Below, piece by piece: positions 33,538 to 44,206 of a stretch of DNA of 64,000 nt (the stretch's first letter is position 1; each line of letters begins with the position of its first letter). A program made the translations under genes and the position numbers. Origin of the DNA: Theocolax elegans (taxonomy: Eukaryota > Arthropoda > Insecta > Hymenoptera > Cerocephalidae); the NCBI GenBank assembly GCA_026168455.1, contig CM047426.1, forward strand, positions 50,947,229 to 51,011,228. Reading direction: 5' to 3'. The notes below the pieces were generated by a model. The model saw nothing but the letters and a program-made list of their open reading frames with translations, was not told where the DNA came from and searched no databases.

Positions 33538-34690
33538 ATAAGATCAACCCCGGGGGCGCTGTTGCACCCACCGACCCAGTTTTTCTGGAAGAAGTCGTCC
33601 GCCACCTGTTTCCAGAACATCGGAAAAGGGCAGCAGAGACGGGCCTGATGGCCACCATTGGTGCAGCCGAGGTCGCCAGACATTAGTGAGACCGAAAGGA
33701 AACAAACCCCCGGAGGAGCCATCATCTTACCGCCCGCTCTGTCTACTGGATATAGTCGGGAAGCTCCTGGAGCGGGTGATCTGCGCCAGGCTTGCAGAGG
33801 CCATCGGTCGGGCCGGAGACCTCTCCGACAACCAGTTCGGCTTCCGAAAGGGTCGATCGACCATGGATGCTGTAGGCAGAGTTGTTGGCATAGCCACAAA
33901 CGCCATCAATGCTGGTCGGAGTGCACGGCGGATGTGTGCCATCATCACCTTGGACATCCGGAATGCCTTCAACTCTGCCAGATGGGACGACATCATGCTG
34001 TCCCTGCAGCACTTCCAAGTGCCACTCTATCTCAGGGAGGTCACCTCGAGTTACCTGACTGACCGTACTCTGCTCTACGACACCGACGACGGTGTGCACT
34101 CCCACAACATCACGGGAGGCGTGCCGCAGGGTTCGGTCATTGGGCCCCTACTCTGGAACGTTGTCTATGACGGCCTGCTTAGGCAGCAACTTCCGGAGGG
34201 AGTCTCGATGTGGCTTTCGCGGACGACGTGGCGCTAGTGGTGGTCGCAAGGAGTGTCGAAGAGATCGAATATCTCGGAGACGTCTCTATAGAAGTGATCG
34301 TCAATTGGTTGAGAGACCACGGACTTAGTCTGGCGGCGGAAAAAACGGAGGCGGTGCTCATCTCTCGCACAAAAAAGGAGAGGACCGCCACCTTCACGGT
34401 AGGTAAAGAACGGATACGGTCGGTGAAAACGTTGAAAGTATTTAGGGGTCACAGTAGACGCGCGGCTGTCGTTCAAACACCATCTCGCGAACGCAGGCTC
34501 AAAGGCGACAAGGTGGCCCGTGCGCTGGCGGGCATCATGCCCAACATCGGGGGACCCAGCACCGCGAAGGTCTCTCCTTGCCTCGGTGTTGAGCTCCGTA
34601 ATTTTATACGGAGCTCCTATCTAGCTGATGCCCAGAACAGGCCACAAGAGCTTTGGTGCTCCGTGCCAGAGAGCCTACAGGATAGCTGCG
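33345..34690 (+). pseudogene. LINE ORF2, RT segment, duplication copy 1 (truncated)
   Basis: The linker frame (33345-33686) ends in a stop just before an RT segment (33691-34690). This copy lacks the RT N-terminal block (KAPGPDG) found in the next copy, and its catalytic region is broken by the loss of one base (gatgtggc against gatggtggc), so the FADD motif is out of frame. It is near-identical over 1 kb to 34895-35893. A further extra base occurs near 34437. Confidence 0.75.
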
Positions 34691-34699
34691 GCGCCAGAC

Positions 34700-36506
34700 A
34701 GTAGTGAAGCCGAGCTGAGGATGGCCGCTAAAGGTATTTCCGTACGTAAAGCCCCAGGGCCGGACGGAATACCTGGTCTGGCCGTCAAGACAGCGGCGAT
34801 GAGTGCTCCGGGCTTGTTCCTGGACGCATTTCAACGCATGCATAAGAGAAGGTTGCTTCCAGGCCCAGTGGAAGACGCAGAGGCTGGTACTCCTACCGAA
34901 AGGAAACAAACCCCCGGAGGAGCCATCATCTTACCGCCCGCTCTGTCTACTGGATATAGTCGGGAAGCTCCTGGAGCGGGTGATCTGCGCCAGGCTTGCA
35001 GAGGCCATCGGTCGGGCCGGAGACCTCTCCGACAACCAGTTCGGCTTCCGAAAGGGTCGATCGACCATGGATGCTGTAGGCAGAGTTGTTGGCATAGCCA
35101 CAAACGCCATCAATGCTGGTCGGAGTGCACGGCGGATGTGTGCCATCATCACCTTGGACATCCGGAATGCCTTCAACTCTGCCAGATGGGACGACATCAT
35201 GCTGTCCCTGCAGCACTTCCAAGTGCCACTCTATCTCAGGGAGGTCACCTCGAGTTACCTGACTGACCGTACTCTGCTCTACGACACCGACGACGGTGTG
35301 CACTCCCACAACATCACGGGAGGCGTGCCGCAGGGTTCGGTCATTGGGCCCCTACTCTGGAACGTTGTCTATGACGGCCTGCTTAGGCAGCAACTTCCGG
35401 AGGGAGTCTCGATGGTGGCTTTCGCGGACGACGTGGCGCTAGTGGTGGTCGCAAGGAGTGTCGAAGAGATCGAATATCTCGGAGACGTCTCTATAGAAGT
35501 GATCGTCAATTGGTTGAGAGACCACGGACTTAGTCTGGCGGCGGAAAAAACGGAGGCGGTGCTCATCTCTCGCACAAAAAAGGAGAGGACCGCCACCTTC
35601 ACGGTAGGTAAAGAACGGATACGGTCGGTGAAAACGTTGAAGTATTTAGGGGTCACAGTAGACGCGCGGCTGTCGTTCAAACACCATCTCGCGAACGCAG
35701 GCTCAAAGGCGACAAAGGTGGCCCGTGCGCTGGCGGGCATCATGCCCAACATCGGGGGACCCCAGCAACCGCGAAGGTCTCTCCTTGCCTCGGTGTTGAG
35801 CTCCGTAATTTTATACGGAGCTCCTATCTAAGCTGATGCCCAGAACAGGCACAAGAGCTTTGGTGCTCCGTGCCAGAGAGCCTACAGGATAGCTGCGCTA
35901 AGGGTGGCCCGGGCGTACCGAACCGTATCTGACATTGCGCTCTCGGTGGTCGCGGGGACCGCCCCCTTCGACCTCCTGGCAGCCGAGAGAGCTGAAAGAC
36001 ACCGTGAGGGTGGGCAACGCCTAGAAGAGAACCGCTGCCACAACCGATGGTCATTGCGGACCGTAGAGGAGTGGCAGCGGAGATGGAACTCAGCCAGAGA
36101 CGGCCGCTGGACCCACCGCATCATCCCGCGGATCCGGGAGTGGGCGAGCAGGAAACACGGCTTCGTCAGTTTCCAGCTTACCCAGGTGTTGACCGGGCAC
36201 GGATGCTTCCGTAGTTACCTATTTCGTATAGGGGTCTACGGCAGCGCAGAGTGCCCGGCTTGTCCAGGGGTGGACGAAGACGTGGAACACGTCCTCCTAC
36301 GGTGTCCTCGTTTCAGGGAGGAACGGGACCAATTTCAAATCACTTGGAGCGGTCCCCTCACCCCTGAGGGCATCGGGGCGTGCCTGCTTGACTCCCAGGA
36401 GGGATGGAACGCGGTGGTAACCCTCTGTACGTCCGTAGTGGACAGGCTGGGTCTCATCAGAAGAGAAGAGGAGAGAAGAGTTGCGATAGCAACATTAGTG
36501 GGCTAA
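34700..36506 (+). pseudogene. LINE ORF2, RT (copy 2) and C-terminal CCHC domain
   Basis: This copy has the full RT: KAPGPDGIPG (about 34750), FGFRKGRSTMDA, LDIRNAFNSARW, GGVPQGSVIGPLLW and the catalytic VAFADDVALV (near 35410). A frame break near 35830-35890 separates it from the C-terminal part (open 35904-36506), which carries Cys-x2-Cys-x7-His-x4-Cys (CPACPGVDEDVEHVLLRC), typical of R1-clade ORF2. The reverse transcriptase copies element RNA at the nicked target. Two small lesions make it inactive. Confidence 0.8.
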
Positions 36507-36671
36507 CCTAGCCGTTGCCTCCCCCCGCGAAGTAATGCCTTGCGGCGGTTTCCGCGGGGGAATAAAGGTAAGAAAAGAGGTGGAGTTTTAGTGGGTATGC
36601 CTATCGACATCCTTCGATAGGAGAGTCCTACACACGGGGAGTCTCGCATGGCTCCAGTCATGATGCATTAA
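36507..36671 (+). other. 3' UTR of the R1-clade LINE, first part
   Basis: GC-rich sequence with CCCCCCGCGAAG...CTTGCGGCGG..CCGCGGGGG pairing, an AATAAA (36561-36566) and a ATCGAC..CTTCGAT stem. It continues after the transposon at 39476 (TTAAGCATTTCTCCACC) and ends in poly-A. Confidence 0.6.
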
Positions 36672-37208
36672 GGGGTCAAGCCTGGGTTAACTGCTCAAAA
36701 AATCGATTTTTTTTTTATTAACTTTTTTTAAAGTATTTCTTACATAAAACATTATCCCAAAATTTGAAAAAAAACAAAAAATTTTTTCGCAAGTTATAAT
36801 TGAAATAAAGTAAGCATCAATAGACATTATTTCTCTAAAATTATTTTTGCAAAAAAGACATTTTATTTTAATTTAACTAAAATAATATTTGCGAGGTTTT
36901 CGACGTTTACATACAAGTATATTAAACGAAGCAACTATCAAGCGTAGAGTTTGATAAAGTAGAAATCTACTTTACCATATACGATTCAAATTTAATAGTT
37001 AATAAATAAATGATTCCTTTTACTCTAATATACTGCACAAATACGTACAGTTCTATTTGAAGTAAATATTGTCTGCATTGATAAAGTATTTACATTATTT
37101 TAGTAAATACTCAGTGGATTTTAAATTAAAAGTATATTTTTAACTTTAAATTTTATTAGTTTTAAAAAATTAATTATAAGTTTATACAAAAAAAGAGCAG
37201 TAAAAAAA

Positions 37209-37965
37209 ATGCCAGACTCAAGTAATAGAATACCTGGTACATCTGCTCATAAAAAAATTATCAACATCAGTAAGATCCAACTACGATGCACTTCCATCAA
37301 CATTGATCCAGATCAAGTAAAAAGTTAAAAACTGATACCATTGAAGAAAGTAGCACAGAAAATAGAATTATTGATATATCACTACTTTTCCCAACATTAG
37401 AAGAATTTTTAGTTTGTCAGAATTGTCATGGTACAGTTAAATTTTCTGAAGTTGATGTGAGAGGTTTGGGAAGTAAAATAACAATAACATGTACAAACTG
37501 TTTTAAGGTATTTGTTATTGATTCAAGTAGAAAAGTTGAAAAAAAAGTAACGCTTATGAAATAAATAGACGTTAGTGTACACAATGAGAACTCTTGGTCA
37601 TGGGCATGCTGGTTTAGTTACTTTTTGTGGAAATATGGATTTGCCGAGTCCAGTTTGTTACAGTAATTATGACATTATTAATACAGAGATAAAAAATGTT
37701 TGTAAAGAAGTTGGTAAACAGTCTATGAAAGCAACTGTAGAGCAAGTATATGATTCAACAAGTCAGAATTGCCATATAAGTCTATCAGGTGATGTTTCTT
37801 GGAGGAAGCGAGGATTCAATTCTCTTCAAGGTGTTGATACTGCATGAGAATAAAAAAGTAATTGACGTTCCTCCAAAGCAATCTTTTTGCAGAGCATGTG
37901 AATTGCGACCAGAAGAAGAAACAAAAGAATATAGAGAGTGGTACTTTACGGCATGAAATATACTA
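37209..37965 (+). pseudogene. Decayed Mutator/Kolobok-like transposase
   Basis: Pieces in order: an ATG at 37209 (MPDSSNRIPG) with stop after about 39 codons; a zinc-ribbon-like segment with Cys-x2-Cys twice (CQNCHG ... CTNCFK, about 37415-37505); a frame at 37575-37847 with MRTLGHGHAGLVTFCG, LPSPV and SGDVSWRKRGF; then VIDVPPKQSFCRACE up to about 37965. These match, in order, the conserved blocks of the Mutator-like transposase domain seen in insect and cnidarian elements. The C-terminal half with remaining catalytic residues is missing. Several stops and frame changes. Confidence 0.65.
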
Positions 37966-38952
37966 ATTATATTGGAGGTTTGAAACACTTTCACAAATAA
38001 GTACTCATAAAATAACTTCAACCACATAATATCGCACTAAGCACAAATACACTGAGCATAACAAAACACTTGTTTATAATTTTATCTGTATTCTGCAAAT
38101 ATTGTATATCTAAGTGTTGACACATTGGTTATGCTGAAATGGAGAAACAAAGAATCAATTTCTTGACATAAACAAAATATAAATTTAAGGTTATGCAAAT
38201 ACTTATCTGATATAATTTGTTCATGCAGTTTTATAAACCACTTGTTTTTTTTACTTATTTTATTTAGATATTATATACATATATAATATATAATTCTATT
38301 TGATATTATAATAGCTTAAAACTGAACTACAAACGTGTGGCTGGTGCACACTTCCATTAGCAGCTGTAACACTATACATGCCTCTCTCTTTCTCTATCAC
38401 GTGACAAGGCTATCCGAAAAATCAATAATCTTGTGGAAGACTTGTCATGTGAGAGAGAGAGAGAAAGAGATATTGTACACAACTGTCAAACAGTATTTGT
38501 TTTTACTGCATTCTTTACATATTTTTAATTAAATTTAATGCTTATAATAAAAATTATAATCATATATAATATAGTATATGATTTTTTATCAAAATATTTT
38601 TTAAAATCCATATAATCATGCATTAATATTCAATAATAGCAAAGTATTCTTGTAGTTTTAAAAAATTTTATTCCTCTTTTTATAAAGAAACTGATTTTTG
38701 AAGTTGATTTTCTGTTATTTTAGATAATACATGTATATTAAAAAAATATACTGAGTATTATATTAATAAAACCAGAAAAAAGGCATTATAAACCTATTAA
38801 ATATATATATTATTAAGATTATATATATATAAATTGTATAATACCTGAAGAATACAGTATTAGAATTATAAAATAAGTAAAACTTTAAATCTAATAAGTG
38901 AAACTTTAAATGCATTTATCTCATTAATGGTTTTTTAATGATTTTAGCTTAC

Positions 38953-39264
38953 TTGCCGCAGGATATTTCAGAGCCAGGTTGATGAATCACTTTGAAATTT
39001 TGGGGAAACTTTTAAAATATATATTTCTACGGACTTATGTTGCCCAATTTTCAAAAAGATAAGTTTTAGGTGAATGTTATGTACATATACGTACATAACA
39101 TTCACTATTTTTCTTATTATTATCAACTTTTATATTTAATACATTGTTATTAATTTTTTTTTCAAAAAAAGAAAAACATAAGTCTGTAAACATATGTTCC
39201 ATGAACATTTTAAGACTTATTAGACATTAAAAGATGCATTCAGTGCTTCAATATCCTGCGGCAA
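38953..39264. mobile_element. 312-bp palindromic MITE nested in the Kolobok-like element
   Basis: Ends are TTGCCGCAGGATATT and its exact reverse complement. The interior has further pairing, including GTGAATGTTATGTAC...GTACATAACATTCAC near 39072-39108. No coding. Confidence 0.6.
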
Positions 39265-39498
39265 CTGCAAAAATTGATCAATTTTTTAATATCATTAGAA
39301 GTTTAATAACCAGGATTAAAAATACATAATAAACATTTTTTATATTGATAAATATAAAGTATAATATATATATATTATGTAAAAAAAAATAAATTTATAA
39401 GAAGAATTAAAAAAAAAAATTTATTCTAATAATAATTGTTTATTTATTTATAACATTTAACCCAGGCTTGACCCCTTAAGCATTTCTCCACCTCTTCG

Positions 39499-39700
39499 GA
39501 AAAAAAAAAAAAAAAAAAAAAAAAAAACAACACACACACACACACACACACGCACGCACGCACCTACGCTCGCGCACACACATACACACTTATATCTATG
39601 ACATATATATATATATAAAACATATATATGACATATATATATAAAACATATATGTGACATATATATATAAAACATATATATATATATTGAATTATGAATT
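39499..39700 (+). repeat. Poly-A tail of the LINE, then (CA)n and TA-rich microsatellite
   Basis: A run of A (39499-39526) marks the LINE 3' end. (CA)n with GCAC variants follows to about 39590, then several CATATATATAAAACATATAT-type repeats to 39690. From 39700 to 39917 I see nothing coding. Confidence 0.8.
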
Positions 39701-39917
39701 CTTAGACACGGCGGCGGCGAAATATTTATATATCATAGAGAGATATATACAATACTTGCCTGCTTAATATCTTATATATCTATAATCGCACCTACGCGCA
39801 TATAGACATATAATAGATAGATACATATATTTTTATGACTATTAACGTATAAATATAATCGGGTTGTCGTGGATCGTAGGTTTTTCCTGAAAGTTTTCAA
39901 ACCTCCCTTCTCTACTA

Positions 39918-40177
39918 CGATTTACGCTGTTGACCTGCGAAAATCGGAGTATCCGAGTGGATGTGCTTTAGTTCTGCACCCCCATCCAAGACAACCTTAA
40001 TTCACTGATTGTTTCTCCCATGAAATTTAGAGCTGTCGATCTGCTCGATTTTAAGTTAGAAACAATTTGAAGTGAAAACTTAAATTATTGAACAAGTTGC
40101 TTTTGATCTGCAATTTGAAAAAATAGTTTAAGTTATTCCGTTTTAGTTACCTTTCAATTCGCTTTAGATTTGCGAAT
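39918..40177 (+). ncRNA. Hairpin array 2: five hairpins of the same loop family
   Basis: Loops closed by GC...GC at 39928 TGTTGACCT, 39967 TTTAGTTCT, 40034 TGTCGATCT, 40101 TTTTGATCT and 40163 TTTAGATTT. Stems: CGATTTACGC with GCGAAAATCG; TGGATGTGC with GCA(cccc)CATCCA; TTTAGAGC with GCTCGA; CAAGTTGC with GCAATTTG; ATTCGC with GCGAAT. Orientation is the same as array 1. It lies about 400 bp upstream of the gag-like region of Gypsy element 3, so it could be part of that element's leader. Function unknown. Confidence 0.7.
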
Positions 40178-40201
40178 CTTTAATTCCCGTCACACGACTT
40201 A

Positions 40202-40310
40202 CAAGGGAAGTACATGACCTCCGGGAAACGGATCTCATCCTAACTTTGGTATGTCTTTTATAATATAAAAATATGAAGAAAGCCAAGTTATTTCTGGCCA
40301 ATGGCCACTT
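40202..40310 (+). repeat. Fragment related to the palindromic MITE at 60240
   Basis: ACAAGG, GGGAAACGGATC and TAATATAAAAATATGAA..AAAGCCA occur in the same order and spacing as at 60239-60330. The rest of that MITE is not present. From 40310 to 40576 no gene is seen. Confidence 0.5.
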
Positions 40311-40576
40311 TTACGGAAATTATTCGACATCCAATAATAATAGCAGTAAAAATTACTTCCTATTCGATCGCTTATAACTCGGAAACAAATAAAGATAAAC
40401 AATCAAACCAAAAACCAGAAGAAAGTTGAGTTCAAGTAGATATGGTTTGAAAAAAAAGAAGCTCAAATTGCTTAATCTAAAGCAAAGTTATGAAGAAAAT
40501 AAGAAATTGAAGATTATTAGGCCAAAAGAAACAATAAATTTTTCATATTAAATTTTGGTTAAAATTTCTAACAGAT

Positions 40577-42003
40577 TTGTCCCTAACGCAATCAAAAAGA
40601 GAAAATATCCCCAATATCGCTATAAATACAGCTCCAGCAAGAAGTAGTAAAGCAAGACGGATGCTTTATATTCAACTGTCAACCAGTCAATCAAGAGGTC
40701 AATACCGAGATCCAATCTCCATAAGTAATGAGAAATTGTTATCATTACCAGAAATGTAATACGGAACGGAAATGCAATCGGCTGTAAGGGAAAACAGTAA
40801 CGCGAGAGAAAATATGCAACGATTAAATAACAAAAATTTAAGAATAAGCAGTGCAGCTAATCGTCCTCAAGCACAATCTATAGCATATAGATTGAGTTCA
40901 GCGTCACTAGTATGCAATAATTCGATGATGGAATTAACGCATACTATACCAAGCTTAACGACGACACAGTTAAGAAAGAGAAAAGACACAAAATAATGAC
41001 AAAGAGCCTGAAAATAAATACGATGATCAATTCAGACGATTGGAGCAGCAAATAGAGCAAATACAGCAGTTATACAGCACACTAATTGAACAAAATAGCA
41101 TTCAGTAAAGTAACCAGCAGCAAAATAGACAGCATAGCAGATCGCCAGTGCATCAGGAGAACAACGAAACGTACTCAATCCTAAATAACCCACACATACA
41201 GCGCAGCAAAGTACGTTTAATTCAGCATTCAGGTATAGCAGTTCGTATGAAACATGCTTAGAAGATGCTACCTTTATAAGGGAGAAAAGGACAGCATGCA
41301 GAACCCGAAAATAGCGACCCAAGAGAGAAGAGTCAACCAGGCAAACGAAAACAGACATAACCCCAGAAGCAGCACACAATTGAGCAGTGTACATAGGAAC
41401 ATACGGAGTGTCCATTGGGAAGACAATGGAATTGTACAACCCAACGTCCCAAGAGAAAAGATGCAAAATAACGACAAAGAGCCTGAAAATAAATACGATG
41501 GACAATTCAGACGATTGGAGCAGCAAATACAGCAAATGCAGCAGTTATACGGCAAACTAATCGAACAAAACAGCATTCAGCAAAGTAACCAGCAGCAAAA
41601 TAGACAGCATAGCAGTTCGCCAGTGCACCAGGAGAACAATGAAACGTACTGAATCCCAAATAACCCACAAATACAGCAGCAGCAAAGTACGTTTAATCCA
41701 GCATTCAGGTATAGCAGTTCGTATGAAACATGCTTAGAAGATGCTACCTTTATAAGGGAGAAAAGGACAGCACAGATATTCTCAAGCCACCATATGCAAT
41801 TTAAAGCAGCGAAAAAAAATAATCCGAAGACATTCTTATCAATTCTTGAGGACTGTAGAGGAAGTTATAGTCTCTCGACTCAGGATATATTTAAGCCTTT
41901 GCCATCAGTCTTAGATGACGAAGCATGGGAATGGTTTAGACGTGAGAAAAGCAGCTGGGAGAATTATTTTGATTTTGTAGATGCACTGAGACTCCTCCAG
42001 TAA
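40577..42003 (+). pseudogene. Gag remnants (element 3)
   Basis: Several glutamine/serine-rich frames (40577-40759, 40772-40996, 41254-41652) and a capsid-like frame (41794-42003) with LDDEAWEWFRREKSSWENYFDFVDALRLLQ-type sequence (key residues W-x-W-F-R and W..Y/F), a pattern of Gypsy Gag. Positions 40989-41296 and 41464-41772 are direct copies (offset 476), so part of gag is duplicated, and stops arise at the same codons that are sense in one copy. Gag forms the particle; this one cannot. Confidence 0.6.
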
Positions 42004-42339
42004 TTCAAAATTACAGCTTGGCAAAATATGCATATGTTGATCCTATGCAAACAAAAACCCGCAAATTAGCAGCTGTTTCATCAGAGCAAAGCGCATATAT
42101 TGTAGTACCCCCAAAGTCCATAGCACGATCATAGCCCATGGAAGCCGAACAGCCCTCAAGCAGCAAGAAATTATACAGCACCCCTTAAGCAAGAGTCTAA
42201 GCAGCAGTACAGCGAAGCTGTAAAGAATAATAAAAATAGCAGTTATTGGTAGCGAGCACAAGCCAAGGGCTGAATCACCGAAAAAGCAGGAGTTCAAGCC
42301 AAATAAATTCAGCACACTAAATTACGTAGAGCAGAAGCC

Positions 42340-42895
42340 AATTCACCCAAGAAATTTCAAAGAGCCTTGCTATATAGATGTGGGAAACTTGGGCATTGGC
42401 TAGCAGAATGTCCAGTTCCATTAAGCTGCGGAAAGCAAGGAGTCAGCTATAAAAATTGCAGCTGTAATAAGAACAGAAACCAGGGAAACTACAGCCAGAG
42501 AAAATAGAGACCCGTATTTTCTCACCCAAACACCCAGAAGGGTCAATACCATCCGAGCTAGTAGCAAGTAATTCCCTAATACAGCAAATACCCGGCATCG
42601 ATCCACGTCATTTCTTTAATATAGAGTTAAACAGACAAAAACTTACAGCTGTACTTGACGATGGGTCAGTACACTCATTCATTGGTCGAGGAAGAGTAGA
42701 GTATTACAGCATAAATTGCGGAAATCCAGTAATTCAGAAGTTAAAGTAGCAGACGATACAGCTTCACCAATACAAGGAATAATTGATGTAGTCATGGAAA
42801 TAGATGGTGAAATTATTATAATGCCCTTCCAAGTAGCAGACGGCTTGCATTATGATTGCATATTAGGCATCGACTTTAAACGTAAAGTTGTAACG
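42340..42895 (+). pseudogene. Nucleocapsid knuckle and protease remnant (element 3)
   Basis: A CCHC-type knuckle is visible as YRCGKLGHWLAEC (42370-42415) with its first Cys separated by a small insertion. The protease follows with LDDGSVHSFIG in place of the usual Asp-Thr-Gly-Ser, and the C-terminal HYDCILGIDF (42850-42880). Several frame changes. The altered active site and lesions make it non-functional. Confidence 0.6.
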
Positions 42896-44200
42896 TGGTC
42901 CTCACTTTCGTGGCCCGTAAACCACGCTACTCGATTCCACTTTATTTAATATTTGTATATGGCCTATTAATCCGGTATAGACCGTATTTATAATTTCCTG
43001 GGCGCCAGGTCTTACCTAATAACAAATAGCTTCCGGAGTAGTTCTCGGTGTGCGCGGTGAGACTATCCGGCTACGAATGACGATCGGGACTCGTAGCATC
43101 CCACTCGTCTTCGTAGTTCGTCAAAGCGCGGCGCTGATTGTCGTCTTCTTCCTTGTTTGTCTACCAATAATATCCTCTTGATTAATTAGATAGATAACTA
43201 TTACCGCCGTCCGCGCCATCTATTCCCGTAACAATCTTCTTTTCCCCAGTGACGGAATAACGAAATAACCCGTATTCCGTTGAGGAACTGACTTGCGCCT
43301 CCACCAATGCAACAGGTGTGTCTTCTTTCTCTCTCGTACACACACGCTGTAGATGGCTACTTCCCGCTCATTCCGTCGTTCCCCTTCTCGGTGCGCCGCC
43401 ATGTGCCGCGGTGTGCATACGCGAGAGCAGCGAGCGCCGCCCCCCTCTCTGAGTCCGTTGCACGCGAGTCGAATGACGTTTATTTACATGGTGGCGAATG
43501 GGTTTTCTTTTTGTGTGTGATAAGTGCGCCAGTTCCTGGGTCATCGTCTTCGTGGCCGCCTTCGTTCTTCATCACCAGGTCGTCGGGAGATGGTATTGGA
43601 TCTACGTGGGAACATGGTTGGACGCCGGTGGCGGTATGGTGCTATCGTTCCTTCTTCTTTATTAAACTCCTTCCATTTTCCAATCCTCCGATTTCCTCAA
43701 CAAATCAATAAAAACCCCATTAATTCCTTTCCTTTACATGCTTAAATATCGGTGACGAGAATGGCTCGGGCCAGGATTCGTAGCCGGTGTTTACTTCCTT
43801 CCTAACCTCTATTCCCATATCCTATATATAACTTTCCTATTGCTACTATGTTTTCCCTCTATAAATCATCCTATCCTAACCTTATATATTCTAGTTGTAC
43901 TTATTATTAACCTTTCAGGTAACAATCACTACAAAGGAGCGGACCCAGAACCACAAGGATCACCAAGGACTCATCGCCTCGAAGGGGAATGGAATAACCA
44001 TGGGCAGTATCCAGGACTCATCGCCTCTAAGGTATGGTATTCTATTATAATACTATTTCACATATATATTTCCTCTACGCTAACCTTATAACCTAACTAT
44101 ATATACTAATATCTCTTTTTCTTTTTTCAGGTATATCCCTTCGACAAGGCTTCCCTCCATTCTAGTAAATTATAAATTAATAACGGTGTGAGGTTTACCT
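42896..44200. other. 1.3-kb insert in Gypsy element 3, origin unclear
   Basis: The pol coding stops at about 42890 and resumes at about 44207. The insert is GC-richer, has CT-rich stretches and no convincing ORF. Splice-like junctions occur: TTTCAG|GTAAC near 43918, TAAG|GTATGG near 44030 and TTTTTTCAG|GTAT near 44131. A near-repeat GGACTCATCGCCTC lies at 43967 and 44014. CCTGGGCGCCAGG at about 42999 includes a TGGCGCC primer-site core. It may be an LTR/leader fragment or a gene fragment. Confidence 0.4.
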
Positions 44201-44206
44201 CACAAA

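Larger units (their letters stand above)
36672..39475 (+). mobile_element. Kolobok-like DNA transposon, TTAA target duplication
   Basis: TTAA flanks both ends (36668-36671 and 39476-39479). The ends are GGGGTCAAGCCTGGGTTAA and its exact reverse complement. Inside is a decayed transposase of the Mutator-like domain family that Kolobok elements use. It splits the LINE 3' UTR from its poly-A tail: removing it joins ATGCA-TTAA-GCATTTC. The distal 1.4 kb is AT-rich and holds a nested MITE. Confidence 0.75.
30922..39526 (+). mobile_element. R1-clade non-LTR retrotransposon inserted in (AC)n
   Basis: It is GC-richer than its surroundings and has ORF1 with zinc knuckles, ORF2 with apurinic endonuclease, reverse transcriptase and a C-terminal CCHC motif, a 3' UTR and a poly-A tail (39499-39526). 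ORF1 and ORF2 overlap at ATGATTAA (32476-32483), as is common in the R1 clade. (AC)n lies on both sides (30842-30921 and 39529 on). A Kolobok-like transposon occupies 36672-39475. ORF2 contains a tandem duplication and several frameshifts. R1-clade families Waldo and Mino are known to target ACAY or AC repeats; this one behaves the same way. Confidence 0.85.

Noticed and set aside
43220..43745. Frames in the 1.3-kb insert (for example 43307-43711)
   Set aside because: GC-rich low-complexity frames without domains, overlapping on both strands.
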